Assembly: GCA_002812745.2 (NCBI GenBank)
Contig: NCSJ02000112.1
Location: 1 to 64,000, forward strand
Reading direction: 5' to 3'
DNA: 64,000 nucleotides
Source: Scytalidium lignicola
Taxonomy: Eukaryota > Ascomycota > Leotiomycetes
Below are positions 55,708-64,000 of the stretch, in pieces. How positions within the stretch are numbered: position 1 is the first letter of the stretch; each line of letters opens with the position of its first letter. The notes beneath the pieces are model-generated. The model was not told where the DNA came from, made no database searches, and saw only the letters and a program-made list of their open reading frames with translations. The position numbers and the translations under genes were made by a program.

Positions 55708-58700
55708 ATGCATTCGATCTGGTTTTGTGGTTCTCCAATCGTCTCCAAGGACGCACTAACCGGCGCGTTACTCTGTTTTTCCCACCGTAGGCATTTCTAG
55801 AGCTGCAAAGGCAGCTCACGTTCACGACGTCTTCCACCAAGAAAAGAAAGCTTTCTCCGCAGCACACCACGCCTCAGGACGCTTATACAAGTCCTGATAT
55901 TCCACTGGACTCGGTTGAAGAGTGCGAGTCACAATCATCTTCTGATCTGCCTGTGCCACGATTTGACTTCACCTCTCAGGACGAGGCTCACTCAGATAAC
56001 GCCCTTCCCCCGCATATTCCTTCTCGCCTCCACCCTTCTTCCTCCTTCTCAGGCAACGATTATATTTCCTCCGCAGCAAGTTCACCAACTGCTGCTTACG
56101 CAGGTCTTTCGATAGAGAGTGAGTGCGGTGGAGATTCGCAAGGTTGTGAGGCTGGAGCTGGTAGCCAACCGTTAAACGAACCGGATAGAAGAAGCCAGTC
56201 ACCAAATACAAGTAGAGCATACGCATATAGAGCTATTATGGGAGGCGCAGCTGATTTACCTCAGAGGTCGTCTTCACCTTTGAAAAGGCCCGCATCGGAT
56301 CTAGAAAATAATGATGGACAACCGGAACAGAAGGATGACGTGAAGATGGAAGGAGTGGATGAACCATCGCAGGCCCCCTCTATTCCTCGAGCTAGTTCCA
56401 TTGATATGTTAAGAGACGAAACTGCTTCACCAAGTTCGAGCATGTCCACCCTTCAGAACGGCGACACGAAGAATCCAGAGACGGAAATCCCGTCGATCGA
56501 TTACCAAATCAAGACAGTTACCTCTCTCTGCCAAGCTGCACTTCAAAATCAGGTGAAGGAAGGCGATAAGGTGTACTTAGTCTCGAGACGATGGCTTCGG
56601 CGCGTACAGGATCGAAGTTCAGAAGCGAAACAGAATAGCAAACAAGAGCTGGAAGGTGAAATTGGTCCGATTGATAATTCGGATATTATCAAACTACGCA
56701 TTAAAGACAGTGATGGTCAGGACTTTGTGCAACTCAAGCCCGGATTAGGTACGGATTCCTTTGAACTCTTTCCCGAAGACGCGTGGAATTTAGTGGTAGA
56801 GTGGTACGGACTCATGCCAGGATCGATCCCTATTGTTCGCTATGCACATAACACTAACCCTGATAAACTGGGTGTTCCAAACATGTCGTTCGAGTTTCAC
56901 CCTCCCATCTTTACAATTCATCGGTTGTGGTCACAGAATAGCCAATTACCTCTCCCACAGAAACTAAATGCTACCAATCCTCCTACGCTAGTCTTCGCTG
57001 TGAGCAGGTCTGTAAGTTATAACGAGTTCTTGAAGCGTATTAAACGGAAGGCGGAGATTGATCTCACAAGAAGAGTGCGTGTATGGAGAGTCCCTAGAGC
57101 ACTCCCTGCTGCTGAACCTATTGCGCCTACAGCTTCTTCGGCGACTCCTCCAAGTTCAAGAACAAATTCTCCAGCCCCCGAGACCGAGACTGTGCAAGAA
57201 ACACGAGAGCCTCAAGATTCCTGGTTAACTCTTCTCCTGGACGTAGAATCCTTCTCAAAGCTCCAAAAAGGAGTCCAACGTGAGTTGATAGGGCTTGAGG
57301 ACAACACCAATAACCCTAAATACAACGGACATATCGATCTTGCTATGGCGGGACTTGGAGATGACCAAGCGATTGTTCTCGATCCGCATATTAGTGGAAG
57401 CAACTATGTCTTGAATGAAGTACCAGGTTCTACTAAAACTTCATTAGCGGCTCCTCGAGGCAACACTGCTCTGACTAATCAGGCAAACAGTCAAGCAAAT
57501 AGCGGACGAAGTAGCCCAGCACCTAGTGGACCTATCACTCGTGGCCGGACGCAGAGGTCTGGAAGAACTCTTGGATGTGTTGGTCTCAGCAATCTCGGAA
57601 ATACTTGCTACATGAACTCGGCGCTCCAGTGTGTTCGAAGTGTGGAAGAATTAACCAAATACTTCTTAACTGGCAATGCGGAGAAGGAACTGAACCCGGA
57701 AAATCCTCTTGGAAATAATGGCGAGGTTGCAACTGCATACGAAGCGCTCCTCAAAGAAATATACAAGGACCCTCCTCCCCAATCTATTGCGCCACGGTAT
57801 TTTAAGGCTACCATTGGCCGTTACGCGCCTTCGTTCTCAGGATATGGTCAACAGGATTCGCAGGAATTTGTTGGATTTCTGCTCGATGGACTCCAGGAGG
57901 ATTTGAGCAGAGTCAAGAAGAAACCATATATTGAAAAGCCTGATTCTACGGATGATATGGTCAACAACCCTGAAGCCATCCGAGAAATGGCCGCAAAAGT
58001 TTGGGATATCACCAAAAAACGTGACGATTCAGTAATTGCAGACCTGTTCACTGGCATGTACAAGTCAACACTTGTGTGCCCCGTTTGTGCTAAAGTCAGC
58101 ATCACGTTTGATCCTTTCAATAATCTGACTCTTCAGCTACCAATCGAGAACTCATGGAGCCACGGAGTTTACTTCTTCCCGTTGAATGACCGCCCGATGA
58201 TCATCACAGTCGATCTTGACAAGCAGGCAAGTATGAAAACCCTGAAAGAGTTTATAAGCAGCAGAACCGGCGTACCTGTGGAGAGACTATTCGCCGCTGA
58301 AGAGTTTAAAGCGAAATTCTACAAGACATACGATGATTTCAAGGTAGCCTCCGAAGAGATTGGTAATAACGACAACGTTGCGGTGTATGAGTTAGAAGAT
58401 GTCCCAACTAATTGGCCAGCACCCCACAAGCCAGCAAAGAAGCAGAAGGCCAAGTCATCAATGCTCTTCCCTAGCAATACCTATGGTGACTCGGATGAAG
58501 ATGAAATACCGAGCTGGGATGATCCGTTGGCTGCAAAAATGCTTGTTCCGGTTATTCATCGCCGCCCCAATGTGGATCACCTAAATCGGAACAAGGGCCA
58601 CCCACATATACTTGCATCTGTTCCACACTATATTATGCTCACTCCTGAAGAGGTACGCGATCCATTAAATTAGTGCTCTGTCATTTTTAACTTATACCTA

Positions 58701-61241
58701 ATCGCAGGCCCGCAACGAGGACGTGATCAGAAGGAAAGTTCTTGAGAAAGTGGCAACCTTCACTACTCATCCAGCCTTTAATCAAGACGACGAGGACGTC
58801 ACTGATAGTGGAAATGACAGTGTAGATCCTGATATGGTGCTGACAACAGGCTCTGATGCTGATTCCTCTGGTGACGGTAAAGTGGTAGCGAACTCTGTCG
58901 ATGGTGAGGAGGAACTGGTCAATGTGACCATGAAAGATGCGAATAAAGTCCGAGAATCCATTGAGCCACGTGATTCAAATCTCTCTAGACCTCAACAGAT
59001 TGATCAACCATTGTAAGACCATATCTCAATTTGATTCTTGATCCCTTACTGACAAATGTATTTATAGCCGTCGGAATAGAGACAAACTTAACAAGCACCG
59101 TCCTAAATTTATGGCTCCTGGCTCATACCTAGAACCGCAGATGCAAAATATGTTTGAGCTTTGCTATTTCTCTGGTCAAAGGGAACTGATTCCCACAGGA
59201 TGGACTGCGGTTGATGAGACTAAGACCTTCCCTAGTCTGTCTTCTCGCAATCCTCAAGCACCACCATCAACAGACGAGGAGCATGGAAATGACTATGATA
59301 TTGCCAACGGCAGAGGGACGTCGGAAACTAGTGATGAAGACGAGAAACCTAGTGACAATCTCGCAAACACTAGAATGACAGAAGAATCTAGTGATGAAGA
59401 TGAACAAGTTGTAAGTGATGATATTTCCCTTTTATTCCTCCTCCTATATACTATAGCTCTGTATAGTCTTGATTCCATTTTTGCCCCTAAAGATCGCCTG
59501 CGCCTTCATGGCCAAGCCGTTCTGACTGAAGGCTAGTCTCTTCCTGTCCGACCTCCAGGTCAAAGAAATGGGGCTGGAGTAGGTTATAACAGTAGGCGTC
59601 GTAATCGTGGGATGAAAACTTACTCAAAAAAGGGCAACCTGCCAGCGCGTCCTGTAATTAACCGGAATGTTTTCGATAAAGATTTGCCCGATGATGGCCC
59701 GCTTATTCGCCTTGGAGAGGGCATCGTCGTTGAGTGGCAACACGAGGCATGGCTAGCATTGTTTGATGGTGATAGACCAGATGACACTATACGGGGCATG
59801 CCTACTTATGCAAATATGCGCAAATTCGAAGACGAAGAACTCATTGCAAAGCGAAAGGCGCGTGTTGCTCGAAGAAGGAACGGTATTACTCTAGACGACT
59901 GTCTCAATGAGTTTGGTAAGGAAGAAATACTCTCGGAGATGGATACGTGGTACTGCCCACGTTGCAAGGAGCATAGAAGAGCAAGCAAGAAGTTTGAGCT
60001 TTGGAAAACCCCCGATATTCTTGTCATACATCTTAAACGGTTCAGTTCCAGTTCAACGCGGCGAGATAAACTTGACGTTTTTGTTGACTTCCCTGTCGAA
60101 GGTCTTGATCTTACTACTAGAGTTATTGATAAGGAGGATGGCAAACAGGAGATTTATGACCTTATTGCTGTTGATGACCATTGGGGTGGACTAGGTGGTG
60201 GTCATTATACTGCGTTCGCTAAGAGCTTCATCGATGGGGAGTGGTATGAATACAACGGTAGGTTACATTCCAGAAGTATCTCTCTACATCGACTTATATA
60301 TTTTAGATTCATCTGTGTCAAGACAGAAGGATGTCTCTCGGGTTGTAGGACCGAGTGCATATCTTCTCTTCTACCGCCGACGATCTGATGTACCGTTGGG
60401 TGGACCGAAGTTCAAAGAAGTCCTTGAAGAATACGATAACCCCTCAGAACCGGAGCAAGAAGACGAAGATGACACGGAAGCAGCCGAATCGGGGGAAGAC
60501 CAGAGCCTCGGCGTAGACTCCTCCCTTCATGGGTCGTCGAGCGCTTTGACCGGAGTAGGAGCAGCTCACCCTCGTCTCGGTCCTGGTTTGGATAGCAGCA
60601 CTGTAAGCTCATCGCAACTCGATGATGAGAAACTGCCATCCTACCAGGAACACGATGATGGTGCCCCATTACTTATTCAAGATGCCGAGATGAACGATGG
60701 ATTGCATCTTCATGATAGTGTTGAAGATGAAGGTATCGATATGAGCATCAACTACAACAATCTCAATGCCTTGAACTACGCTAATAGTAGCTTAAGCGCG
60801 CGTGGCCTAGTCGGAAACTGGAATTTTGATAACCTGGGCCGTAATAACAGACCCCGCGGTATGGTTTCGGGTACTGGATCTGATGTTGATGACATTTACC
60901 TGCCCTCAGATGCGAATGACGACATTGACGACCGCAGCGATCTCGTTCAGCATGACTCATCTGCCAGTGAAACATCGCTCCAAGTTCGTTATGAGGAGTT
61001 TGCCAACGCCATCCCAGAAGGCGATGACGGTATTTTTGTCGACCCTTCTCCTGTTCCCGACCTTAATGAGGATGAGCAGATAGATATCTATTCGCTCCAT
61101 AGAGATATGCTAGCTCAACGGAATACGGATAGTCTGAGACCGGAATTCGAGGTACCGGCTGTGACTGTCGAGGTTGTCGAGGAACCAGCAGCAGAGATTC
61201 ATGTTGAGGAGGGTGAAGGGTTAAAAATGGATGATGCTTAA
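55708..61241 (+). CDS. UBP12: Ubiquitin carboxyl-terminal hydrolase, Ubp12/USP15 type
   Basis: Cysteine protease that removes ubiquitin from proteins. Exons 55791-58652, 58708-59012, 59068-59410, 59537-60257 and 60307-61241 are well supported. A short first exon 55708-55740 (MHSIWFCGSPI) is a guess, needed because the frame stays open back to an acceptor at 55790 (branch site CTAAC at 55756) with no ATG before 56236. Total is about 1,732 residues. Order: Ser/Pro-rich N-terminus with KKRK, DUSP domain (about 247-355, GDKVYLVSRRWLRRVQD), a ubiquitin-like region, catalytic Cys box GLSNLGNTCYMNSALQC (about 615), QQDSQEF, zinc-binding CPVC and CPRC pairs, an insert with acidic/Ser repeats (TSDEDEKPSDN) between the two catalytic halves, and the His box GGHYTAFAKSF with EWYEYND (about 1400). 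It ends in a long acidic tail. The split catalytic domain is typical of USP4/11/15 and Ubp12. Confidence 0.92.
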
Positions 61242-62819
61242 GGCAAATAAGGGAATATGTTTTTAACTGTTGCTGCGTATCATGTACCAAAAAGCAGTCC
61301 TATTGGGAATGGACTGGTGCAGATACAAAAGGTGGCTGAGGCACAATCTTTGGATTACAAATTGGAAGTGTCCATTCGAGCTATCTTCAGTGGGCGTACC
61401 GGATGGAATGGATGTTGATGATTCTATGAGATGAGATACGAACATACTTGGGTTTCTCTGGGTTAAAGTAAGCAAGTGGTAAACAATTTTTTACTACAAA
61501 ACAGGAGTAGAAAGGAGGGAAGGGATTATGACAAAGAACTATTACTACTACCACCACATGCGGAACTCGTTGCTGGAGAACTATTGGCAGCTGAAGATTT
61601 CTGCCTGCCTGTCTGCCTGTTTTTATGGGGCCTCACGAATAGAAATTCGTTCATTATTCTCTTGTTTCCCCCAAATTTGAAAAACTAATGATATATGAAC
61701 TTTTTCTTCTTCAAATAGTAATCAGTAAGAGCTTGATGCTTGATATTTCTCCTTTCTTTTTTTTTAATCTAAAACCCTCCCCCCTTTTTTAAGGTCCTCA
61801 TAACGAACTAGCCAAGCCAAAAAAAAAAAAGTAAACCAGGAAACTTTTAGGATTCAGGGTCTGTCTAGCCAGTTCACTCCTTTCTGCTACACGCACCTAA
61901 CAACCAGTCTGTTCAAAAAATGTTCCCAATATCTCAAGCGGAAAGCTTTTCTCTTTTTTTTATATAAATNAAAAAGTCTCTCTCAATAGATCCATTCAAT
62001 CTAATCCAATACAATAGTTGCACATATCTTTGTTGTACAGGCACAAACCGTAGATCAGGCAAGTGTAAATGAGCCCTTTTTACCGCTTTTCTTTGCTCCT
62101 TCCCTCTCTTACCTCCATTATCCTCGTTTTCTGGCCATAAAAGTGGTCCTCACTAATCGAACCGAATGAACCGTCCATGAATTCATGCGAACAGGCTGCC
62201 TCCCACCATACCGTATGCGTAGCCCTTCCTGTTTCACACTCCACCTCCCTACCGTTCTTGTCCAGAGAGAAGATAACGTCCCAAAACCCACCGCCTCCAC
62301 CATAACTATCATTGATCAACCATTTTCAGATGAAGAATAAAGGCAAAGCAAAACAAAGAATGGGAGTAAAGTAGAAAAAAGNAAAAGAAGAAGAAGAAGN
62401 AAAAGGCAAATATTCTCGCTCAAGTGTGAAAGAAAAAAAAAATAGAAAAAACAAAGCGAACGCCTATATATAACCTTTCCAGACCCTTTCCATTCCCAGT
62501 CCTCTTTCCTGCGGGTATACCATCTTTATACTCCAACATGCCAAGTAAAAAATATAATAAAAACGAATGTGAACGGATGTGAACGACAGAAATGAAGGAT
62601 CCCTAGAGGCAAACGAATGGGTATCAAGGGTCCCACGCATGCTTTAAAAGAAGTCGAAGATTGGTATCCCAGCCATTTCTCACCATTCAAATTTTTTTAA
62701 AAAAATTAAAAGCCACCTGTCTTCTGAGCAATACTGCCCATATTCTCTTCCACAGTTAATCTATCGCCGGATAGTGGTGATAATGACGATAACGATGGTG
62801 GTCATGATGACAATATATG
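61242..62819. other. Intergenic between the deubiquitinase and kinase 3' ends
   Basis: 1.6 kb between two convergent genes, rich in A and T runs (61751-61830, 61940-61972, 62340-62460) and several Ns. A minus-strand frame without ATG at 62319-62080 reads like protein (GFWDVIFSLDKNGREVECET) but no gene can be built; see findings. Confidence 0.35.
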
Positions 62820-64000
62820 TCATAAGGGTCGATCCACGTCAAACCTAATTTCTTCAGGCATATCCTCCTCCCTGAATCGAATTCCACCATCCACAGCTAT
62901 GCCTCCGTGAACCCATTCTTCCTGGCTAACCCTCTCCAATGTCCACCTTGTCCGAGCGCGTTTCAGAAGCCCTTCCGTGACCAACATGGCGCTAAGTAAC
63001 CCCCTTTCCTCAAATTTCTTAACATCACCCTCATGATCGCCGTCTTCGCCAGCATACTCAATCCAGCACCACTCTACTCTTGCAATACGATGGCTCGTTC
63101 GACTGCGTTGCTTGTGGGGGCTATCATTCGCTCCGGGATGGGCATCAAAGGGAAGGCGGTTTTCTAGGATGGCATAAAGAAGCACGCCGAGCGACCAGGC
63201 ATCAGTGGCGCGCCCGTCGTATGGCTGGCCCATGATTACTTCAGGTGCAGCATAGTCGTCGCTGCCACAACGAGTGGTGAGTTTCTCGTCGTCGGCGACG
63301 CGACGAGAGAGACCTAGGTCGGCGAGAGTTGTGATGCTGTAAGGATACGTAGTCCAGTCACGACGGTGGGCAAGTTCGTAATAGGGAAGGTTAACAAGGA
63401 CGTCTAAAGGAAGAATGTTAGAATATAAAGAGGAGCTCGCTTGTATGTACGTTTGTTTAAAAAAAAGGGAGTTTAAGGATCAAGAACATCGATTGAACGA
63501 AAGAAAGGTTAGAGACATACTCTCTAGTTTGATATCACGATGCACAATATGTCGTTCGTGGAGATACCGCACAGCCCCCACAAGCTCCGCAAATATTCGG
63601 CGTATTAAGCCTGGCACAAGCAAACGTTTATGCTCGCTGGCTACTTCAAAAAGGTCACCACCTGGACAGTAACTGAGTACGAGAACAGCTCTGGTCTCCT
63701 CAATCTTCCAAGCTTTCAGGTGGACGAGCGAAGGATGGTGTATCGATTTCATAATCTCTAGTTCCCGCTTCAAAGACATTTCCACACGCTCTTCGGATGC
63801 GCCGCCTTTGGGACCATGCTCACAGATCTTTATTGCTACCAATTTCCTTCTATCAATCTTTTCTTCGGATTTCACTTTCCCTTCCTCTGATTGCACAAAT
63901 GGGTCATTCTCGTCGATTCGGTCTTCTTCGGGAAGCTGGCTGGTTGCAAGAATTACTCTGCTAAAGGTCCCTTCTCCTAATAACTTCAATGCCCTCCACC
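62820..64000 (-). CDS. Protein Ser/Thr kinase (N-terminus beyond window)
   Basis: Eukaryotic protein kinase. Exons run from 64000 (open) to 63521 and from 63403 to 62820, across a 117-bp intron whose removal gives HRDIKLENVLVNLP. Visible motifs: Gly loop LLGEGTFSRV right at the window end, VAIKICEHG (VAIK lysine), the catalytic loop HRDIKLEN, DLGLSRR in place of DFG, YAAPEVI as APE motif, and DAWSLGVLLYAILENRLPFD of subdomain IX. An insert with many acidic residues sits between the Gly loop and VAIK, and a long insert follows LPFD. The stop is at 62820 after RFDVDRPL. DLG for DFG occurs in a few active kinase groups. The subfamily cannot be named; CAMK/AMPK-like is a guess from the activation segment. 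Confidence 0.88.

Noticed and set aside
1436..62400. Scattered single Ns (1436, 2480, 3619, 5416, 6373, 6942, 8010, 45117, 48911, 51541, 61970, 62382, 62400)
   Set aside because: Base-call gaps next to homopolymers, not biological features; only 5416 and 6373 fall in decayed coding pieces.
1..64000. tRNA, rRNA or CRISPR features
   Set aside because: No cloverleaf with the TTC-arm consensus, no rRNA-like conserved stretch and no regularly spaced identical short repeats with unique spacers were recognised by eye. The regular AT segments at 4.3-7.1 kb are not CRISPR: the spacers are coding-like and the repeats imperfect.

Overview
The window reads as nuclear DNA of a filamentous ascomycete (Pezizomycotina; Leotiomycetes is my guess, not shown). 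The evidence is many short GT-AG introns of about 47-90 bp, fungal protein families throughout (CTK3, NOC3, NIP7, MRH4, a BCS1-like ATPase, a Zn2Cys6 factor), and an AT-rich block whose repeats differ by C-to-T and G-to-A changes, as repeat-induced point mutation (RIP) produces. Isolated N bases point to a draft assembly.

Bases 1-159 are the 3' end of a proline- and cysteine-rich protein gene. Bases 536-7525 form an AT-rich block bounded by two inverted copies of a ~350-bp sequence. Inside it, the minus strand carries the decayed reading frame of a Mutator-like transposase (about 7181 down to 4117). It is cut into ~13 pieces by 40-60 bp intron-like segments that all share the same AT-rich core. 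This introner-like array is the most unusual thing in the window. Further decayed coding material lies at 889-4116 and 7593-8010.

From 8.7 kb on the DNA is ordinary and gene-rich: a mitochondrial-type nitroreductase (-), pyruvate dehydrogenase E1 alpha (-), a Cdc4/Fbw7-like F-box WD40 protein (-), a ZIP9/Atx2-type metal transporter (-), HAT1 (+), CTK3 (+), mitochondrial ribosomal protein bL12m (-), the giant AAA ATPase midasin (+, 15 kb), an MFS transporter (-), a Zn2Cys6 transcription factor (-), a doubtful small membrane protein (+), NOC3 (-), NIP7 (+), the DEAD-box helicase MRH4 (+), a BCS1-like AAA ATPase (+), a Ubp12/USP15-type deubiquitinase (+) and a protein kinase (-) cut by the window end.

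Themes: three 60S ribosome-assembly factors (midasin, NOC3, NIP7) lie within 25 kb, with NOC3 and NIP7 sharing a 195-bp divergent promoter. Four or five products are probably mitochondrial. The Zn2Cys6 gene lies directly upstream of the MFS gene on the same strand, with a CGG/CCG palindrome between them, a common regulator-transporter layout. Three MITE-like elements (about 200-270 bp) sit in intergenic DNA at 43.87, 44.25 and 52.12 kb. Two introns appear to use GC-AG splice sites.
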